Position numbers and translations under genes: made by a program. Shown here in pieces: positions 1 to 11,408 of a stretch of 64,000 nucleotides of DNA. Each line of letters opens with the position of its first letter. Within the stretch, counting starts at the first letter, position 1. A model generated the notes under the pieces. That model did not search any database and was not told the DNA's origin. It saw only the letters and a program-made list of their open reading frames with translations. This DNA is from Podarcis raffonei (lineage: Eukaryota > Chordata > Lepidosauria > Squamata > Lacertidae): NCBI RefSeq assembly GCF_027172205.1, contig NC_070618.1:12084538-12148537 (forward strand). The letters run 5' to 3'.

Positions 1-187
1 TCCGCTAACCCAGAAATAGTACCTCAGGTTAAGAACTTTGCTTCAGGATGAGAACAAAAATCGTGCTCCGGCGGCACGGCAGCAGCAGGAGGCCCCATTA
101 GCTAAAGTGGTGCTTCAGGTTAAGAACAGTTTCAGGTTAAGAACGGACCTCTGGAACGAATTAAGTACTTAACCCAAAGTACCACTG
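1..187. mobile_element. Tigger/pogo-like MITE, left end cut off by window edge
   Basis: Ends in GTACCACTG followed by TA. The internal repeats of CAGGTTAAGAAC match the complete copies at 24.4 and 35.6 kb. Confidence 0.8.
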
Positions 188-944
188 TATTGTACTTTTT
201 TCGAAATTCTAGCAATTATGAATAAAGTTGTATCTATACATCTAAACAAGCATTTGCGAATCTGTGTCCTCTTTTCGATGTCAAAGTGCCACCACCCCAG
301 TACTGCCCGACTGTGCAAAGGCCCCACCTTCTCAATTCACAGCCTCACCAGTGAACATTGATCTTCACCGATTATCATGTAAAGCTTTGATAGAGCTACT
401 GAGGAATGCTTGCAGCTCTAAACTTGAGGCCTGCGTGGAAGCAAGTGGGCCCTGAACAAAACGACAACCAAAAACAAATTTAAAACACGTGCACAAACTT
501 TGCTTCTGGGCTTCTGCGTGCTAATTAACTTGTCGTTTTTGCAAAGCCAGAACAGCATAGGATACTTTGTGCTAATTCATAAGGGACCTTTCTGACAACT
601 CAAATGTCTGCAGGTGGCATCAAATTGGGGAGGTGGGTTCACATATTTAGAGAACACCATGCCCTTCTTAATCACATGCCTCTTTAAACTCTTTGGCAAT
701 ATCTGAGCTAATATTTTCATGGCTAAACCTTAATAAGCAGAGCTCCACGTTTTAATCAAATAATCAGTGCGGCTAATCACCTTAAAGAATTAATTGCAGA
801 TTAAAACCGATCACAAAATTAAGCCGGGGGGCCAATAACAAATGAAAGCTCTAGGTCTTTGAATTCTTGCAGGACCTTCAAGATGCAAGATTGAAGGAGA
901 AGATGCATCCGTTTCAGATCCAATGAAAAAGAAACTTGAAAACA
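188..944. other. No recognised feature
   Basis: AT-rich sequence without a convincing coding exon or known repeat. Confidence 0.5.
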
Positions 945-1170
945 GAAGAAGAAGAAGAAGAAGAAGAAGAAGAAGAAGAAGAAGAAGAAGAAGAAGAAGA
1001 AGAAGAAGAAGAACAACAACAACAACAACAACAGTGGGCCTGAGAGACTTCAGAGAAGTGTGACTAGCCCAAGGTTACCCAGCAGCTGCATGTGGAGGAG
1101 CAGGGAATCGAACCAGGTTCACCAGATTACGAGTCCACTGCTCTTAACCACTGCACCACGCTGGCTCTCC
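945..1170 (-). repeat. MIR-like tRNA-derived SINE with (CTT)n tail
   Basis: On the minus strand the unit starts GAGAGCCAGCGTGGTGCAG, has an A box (TGGTTAAGAGCAGTGG) and a B box (GGTTCGATTCCC), and ends in a long GAA/CTT microsatellite (945-1011) followed by AAC repeats (1011-1031). Confidence 0.8.
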
Positions 1171-1948
1171 TCCTTGCAAAGCTGTCACATAGCTTGTTGT
1201 TCCGGGTGAAACTACTAATTTTTTTCTGCTAACGACAACCACAGTAGAACATCGGAGGCATACAGCTCATTTCCCCAGCAGGCATCTATCACAAATAACT
1301 GGTATTCCCTATTTCATCCCCATTTTTGCCTTTGACGGACGGTTTGTTAAAAAAAACGTTAAAAAAAAACCATGGCATCTTAGGGATCAGAAGATTTATT
1401 GTAGTGTTTAGCTTTCACAGAATAGAGTCTCTGGGTGTTGACAACATTTTGTTCCTAGTGAGTTGCTAGTAGAGCTGCCATTTGGAGATTTATCTCCTTC
1501 TTCAGGGCCTAAATTTGAGGGGGGAATGGATGTCTCTTGGTGGGGAATATGTGGCCCCTGCAGCTGTTGCTTAGACCAAACTTCCATCAGCCGCAGCCAA
1601 GACCAGAGCGGATTTAGGGGGGCAAAATCCCCCCTAAAGTCACACTGGGCAAAGAGCCTTGGGGGGCACTGCAACTATGATTTAGAATGGATAGAGAGAA
1701 GTGAGGGCAGCAGGTTTGGGCATCACACAGAGCACCAGTTGAAATATGAGACCCCAACTCTGCCACGGGCAGCACAGGGTAGTTGGGAATTGCAATCCAA
1801 ACCAACTGGATTGGCTACAGGTTGGCACAGGCTGCAGTGCATAGATAACCATTTAACAAACTGCAGCAGCGGAGGTGTATTAAGATGGCATACTTTATGG
1901 CATTCAGTATGGAGAAGGAAATATACAGAGATATGTACACATACCTAA

Positions 1949-2281
1949 GGGACGTGGGTGGCACTATGGGTTAAACCACAGAGCCTAGGGCTTGCCGATC
2001 AGAAGGTCAGCGGTTCAAATCCCGGTTACGGGGTGAGCTCCTGTTGCTCGGTGCCTGCTCCTGCCAACCTAGCAGTTTGAAAGCACGTCAAAGTGCAAGA
2101 AGATAAATAGGTACAGCTCCGGCCAGAAGGTTCGCCAGAAGCGGCTTAGTCATGCTGGCCACATGACCTGGAAGCTGTCTGCGGACAAATGTTGTCTCCC
2201 TTGGCCAGTAAAGCGAGATGAGCACCACAACCCCAGAGTCGTCCGCAGCTGGACTTAACGGTCAGGAGTCCCTTTCCCTTT
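1949..2281 (+). mobile_element. Sauria-type SINE
   Basis: The tRNA-like head (GGTTAAACCACAGAGCCTAG, then GGTTCAAATCCC) and body AAGTGC..GATAAATAGGTAC are present. It is flanked by the direct repeat ACACATACCT on both sides, a clean target-site duplication. Confidence 0.9.
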
Positions 2282-2736
2282 TACACATACCTAGCCACAC
2301 TTCAAGCACATTGGCTTGAGTTTAGAATCAGTCCTGAAGTGAATAGTGAATTTCAGCGGTATAGATATTAGAATTCATAACAACAGTCTAAGTCTAGCCA
2401 TTGATATATAGTTCCCTCCATCACCTGTAAGTCTATGAGATACTATTGGGGAGCGGGGATCCTTAAGCAGTTAATCAGTACAGCTAGTAAATTAATCAAC
2501 CAAAATTTAATCTGATTAATTGGTGAGTGGGGGGGTAATCTTTATTGGTGGAAGTCAAAGTTGAGGGTACACCTTTTATTTTCTTTCTGGTCTGCATTAG
2601 TGCTAGTGTCTTACTGTAACAGAGCATGAAAAAAATATTCTAGATCCCCTTTCTTGCAAAGTGAGAGCTTTGGTTTATTAAGTTTTCTTTTTAAATTGTT
2701 TTTATTAAAGATTATCTTGGGTTACAAAAGTACATA

Positions 2737-2995
2737 CCGTATTTTTTGCTCTATAAGACTCACTTTTTCCCTCCTAAAAAGTAAGGGGAAATGTGTGTGT
2801 GTGTTATGGAGCGAATGCAGGCTGAGCAGCTATCACAGAAGCCAGAACAGCAAGAGGGATCGCTGCTTTCACTGCGCAGCGATCCCTCTTGCTGTTCTGG
2901 CTTCGGAGATTCAGAATATTTTTTTTCTTGTTTTCCTCCTCCAAAAACTAGGTGCGTCTTGTGGTCTGGTGCGTCTTATAGAGCGAAAAATACGG
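2737..2995. mobile_element. CCGTATT-type DNA transposon, non-autonomous, with internal hairpin
   Basis: Terminal inverted repeats CCGTATTTTTTGCTCTATAA / TTATAGAGCGAAAAATACGG are flanked by TA. The centre is a hairpin: GCCAGAACAGCAAGAGGGAT at about 2840 pairs with its complement at about 2884. It sits inside L1-like sequence (2690-3060). Confidence 0.75.
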
Positions 2996-3417
2996 TACAT
3001 CGTCTCTATTTTCAGACCATAAAGTCCTTTCTGCAGTTGTAAGTTTATTGCACTTTCTTCAAGGGCATCTATATTGTTTGGCTCATACGGAAAGAAAGCA
3101 GTCAATCCGCTAAGAGGCAGGTGACTGAGTACAAAATTCTTTAGTCAGTTGGCATCCCTTCTATTAAGTAATCTAATCGTATCTCTTTTCACCTCCACCA
3201 TGAGATTATGTGGACTGAATGCTATGATGACTGCACTACTAATGTGAGCAATACTCTGGGTTTCTTGAATAAAGACTGTTCCATAAACAAATATGGGTTT
3301 TTTATTTTTTTAAAAAACCTTCTTGACACGAGCCAAGTTCTACAAGTCAGTAAATGTTTCTTATGAGGCACTTCAAGAGTTTTCCTCACTTGAAACGCCA
3401 ACGCTTGGGAACTTTCA

Positions 3418-3494
3418 CTAATGAATCAATGGCCCCTTTCTTCTCCCACCGCTCGAAATAAAAGATCCTTTAGTTTTCCTCTTTCTTCTGTTTC
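3418..3494 (-). CDS. Candidate terminal exon of the same unidentified minus-strand gene
   Basis: A minus-strand acceptor with a good pyrimidine tract (CCTCGCTCTTTTAG) is followed by an open stretch. Joined in phase to the exon at 6379-6490, it gives a short basic tail (GNRRKRKTKGSFISSGG) and a TAG at 3420-3418. A minus-strand AATAAA lies about 110 nt further, at 3306-3301. Acceptor, stop and poly(A) signal in order suggest a real 3' end, but a short basic tail is weak protein evidence. Confidence 0.25.
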
Positions 3495-3598
3495 CTAAAA
3501 GAGCGAGGATGGGACTGGGTGAGAGAGAACCTTCTTCCCCAGGTCTGCCAAAATTAGCCTAATGTGCAAACACAGACACAAACCACCACCTAGAATTA

Positions 3599-3949
3599 CC
3601 GTATTGGCCTGAATATAAACCTCACTTTCCCCCCAAATTCCGACCGTGAAAAGTTAAAGTGCAGCTTATATTATCAACCTTACAGTATGCAACCAGGAGC
3701 GTGCAGCAAACAGCACCAGGAGCGCGGCAAAGCGGTGCCCGCCCCGTACGTAGTCCCCTGTCCTCTCCCCCAAGCCCGGGAAGGGAGAGAGTGAGGAAGG
3801 GAAAAGGCCACCAGAAACGCAGCGTGACTCCCCCCCTCCCAGTATGCAGCCAGGAGCAGCGAGGAATGGAGCAGCTTATATTCAGGTATTTTCCCCCCCC
3901 CCTTCAATTTTAAAGGTGCGGCTTATATTCAGGTGCGGCTTATATTCGG
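3599..3949. mobile_element. CCGTATT-type DNA transposon, second subfamily
   Basis: Begins CCGTATTGGCCTGAATATAA and ends GCTTATATTCGG, with TA on both sides. The tip (CCGTATT) and the TATAAnCnnCAC subterminal word resemble the other CCGTATT family in the window, but the interior differs and is GC-rich. Confidence 0.65.
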
Positions 3950-4777
3950 TACTTAAAACCCCTGCCCAATGTGCAGGAGAACTGACTGAGGTCCGAGGGC
4001 ACTTCCACACTGCATTTTACTGTGGACACAGCTATAGGCTCAGGATTGCTCGTTCCTGCAAGCTTTGTGTAGCATCCATGCCACATCACCCTCGCCTAAA
4101 TGTTGCCCCATGTTGTTTTCCTATTTCTGCAGAATTTATTTATTTAAAAAAAAAACAAGCATGGAACTTGGAAAACTGGATTAAATGGGGGCAAAGATAG
4201 AAGAGCATTTTGATGAGGACAAACATCTCTCAGAGCTGTGAAAAACCTGGGTGCATTAGTAGCACCAAACCACTATTAACTGCCACACTGAAGTACCTGG
4301 AGAAGCAGGTTTTCCAGATCCAAGCCCCCTGCTCTTCTTACAGCAGAAGTGGATGTGTTATCAGCCAGCTATCTGTTCACATGTGACAGCTGTCCAGCTC
4401 TCTGGAGAAGTATGGGAGCGATCATTTGCTATAGCATGTCCACACGGACCCTGGTATTACCTCCAGGGTTTGCGGACTTCACAAACCATTGAGTGTAACG
4501 AGAGACGTAAGCTTATTGCACCCAATGTTCTAACCACCTTCTCTTAAAAATCAACTATCCATCACACACCTCAGTGTCTAAACAGACAGTAGTAGCACAG
4601 ACGCGGTGCTCCTGCTGTTCCATTTCTGTTCCACCCTTCCCAACTTCCCTTGTGATCCTTAGCTTAACACAATCTGCAAAACAAGGTCCTGCTACTCTGC
4701 ACTGCCTCTAGCACAGACTGCCAATGGTTTTCCGACAGGGGATAGGAAATGCACAGCGTTTCCCGTGTTCAGCTAAC
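3950..4777. other. No recognised feature
   Basis: No convincing exon, RNA gene or known repeat. Confidence 0.4.
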
Positions 4778-4908
4778 CAGTGTTTCTCAACCTGTGGGTC
4801 CCCAGATGCTGTTGGACTACAACTCCCATCATTCCTAGCCAGCATGACCAGTGGTCAGGGATGATGGGAGTTGTAGTGCAACAACATCTGGGGACCAACG
4901 TGCTGCAG
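4778..4908. mobile_element. hAT-like palindromic MITE (CAGTGTTTCTCAACC type)
   Basis: The word GGACTACAACTCCCATCAT is repeated inverted as ATGATGGGAGTTGTAG, and the left end is CAGTGTTTCTCAACCTGTGG. The right terminus is degraded. A complete relative lies at 27136-27273. Confidence 0.7.
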
Positions 4909-4949
4909 GGGAAGAGGAGAGACATGGGAACCGATCATTCGGCGATGCA

Positions 4950-5340
4950 AGGGGCCAGCAGCTAGTCTCCAGCACCCTACCTTCTGTGACACCACTATCT
5001 TGGGTCCTCAAGAAGCCAGGCAAAATAGGTTGCCACTTCTAACTGAAGAGAGAGTCAGCTGACCTCCCAGCTTGAATATGGTCAGCTGACTCTCCAAATT
5101 CTCAGCTTCCACAATCAGAGGCAGGAATGGTCCTGAATACCAATTGCTGGAAGCCGCAGGAGGGGAGAGTGCTGCTAAGCTCAGGTCCTGCCTGCAATTT
5201 TTAACAGGGGCATCTGATTGGCCACTTTGAGAACAGGATGTTGAACTGGATAGGTTGATCCAGGAGGCTCCTCTCACATTCAGATGCTTCAGAGACTTCA
5301 GGATTCCCCTGAAGTGTGGCCCCAGCTGTTGGCATATCAT
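4950..5340 (-). repeat. Dispersed repeat of uncertain class
   Basis: The AGTCAGCTGACC words and the block CTCCCCTCCTGCGGCTTCCA look like a known reptile interspersed repeat rather than unique DNA. Open frames here are not coding. Confidence 0.35.
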
Positions 5341-5421
5341 TGATTAATGCAATTGATTCAGAATTTTATTTTGCCCTTATCCTTTGTTGCACACCACTCA
5401 AACATTTTCTGTTAAGTGGTA

Positions 5422-5668
5422 CAGTGGTTCCTTGGTTTAAGAACAGCTTAGTTTATGAAGAACTTGGATTAAGAACGCTGCAAACCCAGAAGTAGGTGTT
5501 TTGGTTTGTGAACTTTGCCTTGGAAGCAGAACACGTTCCGCTTCCTGTTGAGTGTGTTCCATTTGTAAACTGAGTCCCCCACTGCTATGGGAAAGAACGC
5601 CTTGGTTTAAGAATGTTTTGGTTTAAGAATGGACTTCCGGAATGGATTAAGTTTGTAAACCAATAGTG
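5422..5668. mobile_element. Tigger/pogo-like MITE
   Basis: Starts after TA with CAGTGGTTCCTTGGTTTAAG. Internal GGTTTAAGAA repeats are present and the right end is degraded. Confidence 0.6.
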
Positions 5669-6378
5669 AACCCATGCCTGCCTTTGACCTTGTGTTTGGT
5701 TCTGGCTCCCTCATGTCCTCCATTGTTGCCTTGAATCTAGACCTTCTGTTTGGCTTCAGCTCTGCACCAGCTTCTGGCCGTCTTATTGTCTGCCCAGTCT
5801 AGAGCCTGATCTCCAGCCCCATCTGTGGACCATGCCCACTGCCCTCCAAAAGGTTCAGGTAAATTCATATGAACCTTGTAGGAAGGCAGGATACAAACTA
5901 TGGGGTGGGGGCTGGTTGTCCTACTGCCATATCATATATCCAGTTTGGGGTTTCACCAATCTGCTCAATTTGCCTTGGGGACTTTTCTGGGTGTGAAGAA
6001 TCAGACTTCCAGTAGATCCACTCACTGCTCATCCAAGGTGGTGTGAATTGCCAGGGAGACTCTTAAGGCAGGTGGTCCTCCAGTTGTTATTAGACTACAA
6101 TTCCCATCTTCCCTGACCACTGGAGATGGAGTCAAACCACAATCTTGAGGCCCACATGTCTCCATTCTTGGCTTATGTAAAGGAAATGAAGGGAGGCGAT
6201 CATAATCACAGTTGAGAGACCAGGAGCTCCCTTTCCTATACCTGCCTTAATTTCAGATCAAGGATGTGTCAACACCAATATGTCTGACTTAAACAAACAA
6301 ACAAATATGTATCCAGTACTGAAGGAGTGCACAATCTTGCACCCAAGAGTCAGCACTTGGGAAATGATCAACGCTTAC
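5669..6378. other. Mostly unassigned, with an hAT fragment near 6064-6125
   Basis: Only a degraded piece related to the palindromic hAT MITEs (GACTACAATTCCCATC) is recognisable. Confidence 0.4.
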
Positions 6379-6490
6379 CAGATTCTGAAATATTTTCATT
6401 TTCTGATCCACCAAATAAAAACTCATATTTGGCCTTGGCAACACTCTGAGAATGAGCCGATGCACCGTTAACCCAAACAAATGCTTCTCC
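6379..6490 (-). CDS. Candidate exon of an unidentified minus-strand gene
   Basis: This is a 112-nt minus-strand segment with a strong acceptor (TTTTGTTTGCAG) and a strong donor (G/GTAAGCG), open throughout. One frame reads GEAFVWVNGASAHSQ, then AKAKYEFLFGGSENENISES, with protein-like composition. A second frame is also open (KHLFGLTVHRLILRV), so the frame is not settled. The first frame ends in phase 1 and fits the candidate terminal exon at 3418-3494. I do not recognise the family. Confidence 0.35.
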
Positions 6491-6991
6491 CTGCAAACAA
6501 AAATAGAAGAAAAACATGTTCAGTTCACTGTGACACATTCCACTGGCAATGCTCATCTCAAAGCGGGAGTGGGATTTATTTATTTTTAAAAAACAGCAGA
6601 CTGACCTTGAACACCCTGCAAAGCAAGTTCCTTGCTTATCTCCCTCTTTCTCTCTTAAACACACAGAGGGGGGTGGGTGGGAACTATTTTTGCAATGGCA
6701 AACATACACACCCCTCTCATTTCCTTGCTCTTCCGCAAAATGCTTTCCAATTATTAGTTACACAACTTATACAGCAACCCTATGCGTACTTTCTAGGGCT
6801 GAACTCACCACGGCTTACTCTTCAGTAAACATGCATAAGCTTGACCTACAAATCTCTTAAACCACATTTTTCTATTCTTATGTATACATTGTCAAAGCAT
6901 ATCGGATCGTCTGGGAGATAGGCACCATTTCTCTCCACCCAACGCACATCTGGACACATCACAATCTGGCACATGTTAAAAAGACGGTATA

Positions 6992-7063
6992 CAGCCATAT
7001 CTCGGGTTACAGACGCTTCAGGTTGCGCAACTTTGGGTTGCGCACCGTGCCAAACCCAGAAGT
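6992..7063. mobile_element. Tigger/pogo-like MITE fragment, one end only
   Basis: TA-flanked CAGCCATATCTCGGGTTACA matches the 5' end of the complete copies. The rest of the element is absent. Confidence 0.5.
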
Positions 7064-8741
7064 ACCAGAATAAATTTTCAGAGCAGTTTTTACAGTTATA
7101 TAAAAAATTACTGATTTGGTTATACTATAAGAAATACATAGACACTTAATTACAAAATTATTGTGAGATTTAATAAGCTCACTGTTTATATTTGGACAAC
7201 TTTTCTGCTGTACTTTATTGGAAGGAGAAAAACAATCATTTCCTTAATAACAATTTAAACAATTTATTTAACTAAAACAATAACATCATAGCATATGCAT
7301 GTTTGTTAACTGATGTGGTTAAACAATTTTTTTAAAAAAAACTTAAGACTGAGTTTTAGCACACATGAAAAAATCTTATTTCCTGATTAATAGCCTCTGG
7401 ACTATAATGTAACTTAAATAGAATACTATCTTTAGAAAGATTTTTCCTTTAGAAAGATCATGGCTTTTTATCTACCCTGATAGCAATGACTCTCTGGGAT
7501 TACAGACCGGGGTTTCTTCCAACCTCACCGGAAGATGTCAGGAATGGAACCTGGAACCTTCTGCAGACAAAGCTCTAGATGGACCAATGATCTGATTCAA
7601 GGCAGCTTCCTTTGTTCTTATGAAATGCCCCAGGACCATGCTATAGCTCCTTCCCATACAAGCATTGCCCAATTTCTGGAGGGCCAACGCTGGGCCACAG
7701 GGGAACCTCCTTGTCCCCCATCAACCCAACAGCATCTGAAATGCTGTTCTGCAGCATCTCCTAATCCCATCAGGTACCAAGTCTGGGTGCATATACAGCA
7801 GCCATGCCTCAACTCTTAAAGATGCCTGTTTTGACAGCATGAAACCGTAAAAGCGGGATAGCTCAGTGAATTTACAATAGGGAGGGGAAAATAAATAAGC
7901 GAGAGGCAAGGCCACAAACTTGATTCTGAGCAAGCAGAAGTTTGTGGTGGCACTGAAGATGCCCAGTGTGTTTTTCAGCTGATTTGCTGCTGCCTCTGAA
8001 GCAGGCAGTCTTCTGCAAAACTTATTCCACTGTCTTGTTACTTTAAGCTTTTAGGTGTATCTCACAGAGCTTTCGGTGGTGGCTGCCCTTCCTTTCCTTC
8101 CACCAGCGCATTAGCGGTTGCATCTCATCAGTTCCAGCAATGAGCCGGATATTCTCAGAATCTGGCTTCTCCCTTTAAAAAGTTAATGGAACTCTGAAGT
8201 CATTCAGAGCCTAAATAAGATCTGTTCTGGCAACCCTGCTTTGCGACTTCCTGTGCTGTCAAGCAATTTTATGAGGATCTTCTGGTCAGACATAGGGAGC
8301 GATAATAGGGAAGGCAGAGTGGTCTCGGCTAGGAAGCACAGAAAAGATTGTCAGGGAGTCCAGCTGCTATTTTTTTGCCTCTGCTGCTGATCTGGTGCAA
8401 ACCTCAGAACAAACTACTGCTCCTCGTCTTATAATTTGGATCTTGAGGGTATGCAGGCTTTCACGAAACAAATTGGGCCGGATTGCAGCCTGTGGGTCAT
8501 GACACAGTCTTTAGCTTCGCATGCCATTTATCTCACAAGGCCTGCACATAAAGACTACAGTCCTCTGACCAGTTAAATGCCCTTAAGTCACATTTTACTT
8601 GACGCTTTTCCTGCTCAGAGATCATGTGCACCGTCATATATGAAATGCTGCTCAAAAGCATGGTCAGGAAGACACTGAGGTAGTGTCACTAAAGCAGCAA
8701 ACACAGGCAGAATTAATCTGAAAGTAAGTACAAGAGGGAAA
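7064..8741. other. Largely unassigned intergenic or intronic DNA
   Basis: AT-rich to 7.5 kb, then mixed. A minus-strand open stretch at 8172-8066 (ENIRLIAGTDEMQPLMRWW) looks protein-like but has a weak acceptor and an incompatible phase, so I did not call it. Confidence 0.4.
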
Positions 8742-9098
8742 GGGACGCGTGTGGTGCTGTGGGTTAAACCACAGAACCTAGGACTTGCCGATCAGAAGGT
8801 GGGCGGTTCGAATCCCTGCAACAGGGTGAGCTCCTGTTGCTCGGTCCCTGCTCCTGCCAACCTAGCAGTTCGAAAGCACGTCAAAGTGCAAGTAGATAAA
8901 TAGGTACTGCTCTGGTGGGAAGGTAAACGGCGTTTCTGTGTGCTGCTCTGGCTCGCCAGAAGCGGCTTAGTCATGCTGGCCACATGACCCAGAAGCTGTA
9001 CGCTGGCTCCCTCAGCCAATAAAGCGAGATGAGCGCCGGAACCCCAGAGTCGGTCACGACTGGACCTAATGGTCAGGGATCCCTTTACCTTTACCTTT
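8742..9098 (+). mobile_element. Sauria-type SINE, full length
   Basis: Complete from GGGACGCGTGTGGTGCTGTG to the tail CCTTTACCTTTACCTTTA. The direct repeat AAGTACAAG on both sides marks the target-site duplication. Confidence 0.92.
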
Positions 9099-9149
9099 AA
9101 GTACAAGTGGAACTTACAAGGACTGGGTGATAGATTAATATATTATTCA

Positions 9150-9505
9150 AAACCTGTTCAAAGTCCATATTGTCATATCGGTTTCATAGTTTTCGACCTG
9201 GCAATATATTGCAACTCAAGATGTGCGTGTGTGCTATACAAAAATCACAATGTAGGGTAAACTGTGAAGCCAGCCAGTGCTTCTGCCCAATTTTATCCTT
9301 ATTTCAGACTTGAGATACAACAGTCTATCACGCCGTTTAGCTGGTGTTATATCACAAAGTTGAGAATCATATATTTGCCCAACCCTACTGTCTGCCTCTA
9401 CATAGTTCCATCCTTATTTCAGACATCGCGTTATATCCGTATATTGCGATATTTAGCTGGTGATATATCGTGATGTCGAAAACAAGATGTCGCCCAGCCC
9501 CAGAA
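9150..9505. mobile_element. Degraded hAT element of the GGGCTGGGCGATATAT family
   Basis: Interior words TTATTTCAGAC, TTTAGCTGGTGATATATCG and the right end GTCGCCCAGCCCC match the better-preserved element at 27649-28681. The left end is not clear. Confidence 0.5.
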
Positions 9506-9666
9506 CTTACTTCTGAGCAAACATGCATGGATTGCTCTGCATCATTATGAGTCTATAATGTAGACCCCTGGACTTCCTGGTTAACTCCTTGGCTTTCTAT
9601 CTCAGTCTCATCTTCTGGCTACAATACCACCACTTCTAATTCAGATACTGAGTGCAAACAGAATTA

Positions 9667-9880
9667 CAGTGGTACCTCTACTTACAAGCACTTCTGGTTA
9701 AATATCCTTCAGGATACGCACGCAGCAAACCCAGAAGTATTTTTCCAGGTTTCACCGCGTGCACATGTGCAGAAGCGCTCTACCGCGCGCATGCGCAGAA
9801 CAGATGCCTCCGGTTGCAAAAACCTCGGAATCCGACCGGAGCTCCAGAACGGATCCCGTCCACAACCAGAGGTACCACTG
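9667..9880. mobile_element. Tigger/pogo-like MITE, complete, 214 bp
   Basis: Inverted termini CAGTGGTACCTCTACTTA / CCAGAGGTACCACTG have TA on each side. Confidence 0.8.
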
Positions 9881-9939
9881 TACAGCCAAAACATGGTAAG
9901 TCAAAAAACAAAGAGGTGGTATTAGCATAAACAAGATAC

Positions 9940-9991
9940 AGGAAAGGAAGGAAGGAAGGGGGGAGGAAGGAAGGAAGGAAGGAAGGAAGGA
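9940..9991 (+). repeat. (GGAA)n microsatellite
   Basis: About twelve GGAA units interrupted by a short G-rich segment. Confidence 0.9.
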
Positions 9992-10196
9992 CAGCTCAGT
10001 TGGCCACAGAATGTTGGTGTCAGTTGGAAAAGAAAAATGAGAAAGGAGGTGGAGAAAAGAATGAAGTAAATATCCTGAAGGAAAGTGCATCTGGAACCTA
10101 GAAACAGGTGAAAATACACTGAAATATTTTGCAGCGGGCCTTTTGCAAGGGCTGCAATGTATGCACACAAAGTATCAAATGTGGTGACAGTAATAA

Positions 10197-10869
10197 TAAT
10201 ACAACAAAACAACAACACCACAAACTGGCTTATAAGTATAAAACCAAATTTGCTAGAATAATAGCTAGAATAGAGATAGACGTGTAACCATTCAAACAAC
10301 AAACATACTAAGGTGCCATGTGCAAAACAAAGCCTGAAGACACTATAAACATGGAGTGGAAAAATGTACAACTGTATCTTAACAAGTTACATGTGCAGTA
10401 AATGTTATACAGACTGGATAAATGAACCGTTCAACAAGTAGCGTAAGTCCCATCACAGAACGGCAACCCCGTGCCACCATAACGGCAAGGGTAGCACACT
10501 GGAGAATATGAAAATGTTTTTCAAAGCTGTTTTTCAAAGATTGAACCACGGGAAGGCAATCACGGGAAGGCAAATCAAAGCCACCACCTTGGTGAGAATA
10601 ACGCTTCATCAGTCCAAAAAGTGATGCTGCACCTTTAACCATGTAATCATGTTCATTTATCCAGTCTGTATAATGTTTACTGCACATGTAACTTCTTAAG
10701 ATACAGTTGTACATTTATTCACTCCATGTTTACAGCATCTCCAGGGTTTGTCTTGCACATGGCACCTTAGTATGTTTGTTGTTTGAATGGTTACAAGTCG
10801 ATCTCTATTCTAGTAAATTAGGTTTTATACTTATAAGCCAGTTTGTGGTGTTGTTGTTTTGTTGTATTA
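10197..10869. repeat. Long inverted repeat (foldback), arms about 220-230 bp
   Basis: The left arm 10197-10427 and right arm 10651-10869 are reverse complements at roughly 90 percent by eye; both contain GGATAAATGAAC and CACCACAAACTGGC. A 223-bp spacer separates them. The word TTTTGCAAGGGCT lies in direct orientation outside each arm (10141-10153 and 10871-10883). No transposase-like frame is visible. It may be a foldback-type or hairpin element of unknown family, or an inverted duplication. Confidence 0.85.
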
Positions 10870-10895
10870 CTTTTGCAAGGGCTACCTAGAGAACA

Positions 10896-10897
<2 letters not shown>

Positions 10898-10940
<43 letters not shown>

Positions 10941-11408
10941 TTATACCCCGCCCATTTGGCTGGGCTTCCCCAGCCACTCTGGGCGGCTTCCAAAAAATAT
11001 TAAAATACTGTAATACATCAAACATTAAAAGCTTCCCTAAACAGGGCTGCCTTCAGATGTCTTCTAAAAGTTTGGTAGTTGTTGTTCTCTTTGACATCTG
11101 GTGGGAGGGCGTTCCACAGGGAGGGTGCCACTACCGAGAAGGACCTCTGCCTGGTTCCCTGTAACTTGGCTTCTCGCAGTGAGGGAACCACCAGAAGGCC
11201 CTCAGTGCTGGACCTCAGTGTCCAGGTAGAACTATGGGGGTGGAGATGCTCCTTCAGATATACTGGACCGATATACTGGACCATTTAGGGCTTTAAAGGT
11301 CAGCACCAACACTTTGACTTGTGCTCGGAAACGCACTGGGAGCCAATGTAGGTCTTTCAAGACCGGTGTTATATGGTCTTGGCGGCCGCTCCCAGTCACC
11401 AGTCTAGA
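10898..11408 (-). mobile_element. L2-like LINE 3' end with (TTA)n tail
   Basis: The minus strand encodes the end of the reverse-transcriptase ORF: HITPVLKDLHWLPVRFRAQ, then APSLWNALPPDVKENN and FRRHLKAALFREAF. A UTR (AGCCGCCCAGAGTGGCTGGG) and an ATT repeat at 10898-10940 follow. It is 5' truncated. Confidence 0.85.

Noticed and set aside
819-1031. Poly-Phe/Leu open frame
   Set aside because: It is the GAA/CTT microsatellite tail of a SINE, not a gene.
6850-6980. Minus-strand open stretch reading CPDVRWVERNGAYLPDD
   Set aside because: Weak acceptor and donor, no supporting neighbour exon; likely chance.
8066-8172. Protein-like minus-strand stretch (DEMQPLMRWWKERKG)
   Set aside because: The acceptor has a poor pyrimidine tract and the donor phase does not match the candidate exon at 6490, so it was kept only as a lead in the findings.
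1949-9098. tRNA-like A and B boxes that could be read as tRNA genes
   Set aside because: They are the heads of SINEs with conserved bodies and target duplications; no cloverleaf with proper acceptor stem is seen.
11018-11284. Open frame resembling a reverse-transcriptase C-terminus
   Set aside because: It is the degraded end of an L2-like LINE, annotated as such and not a host gene.
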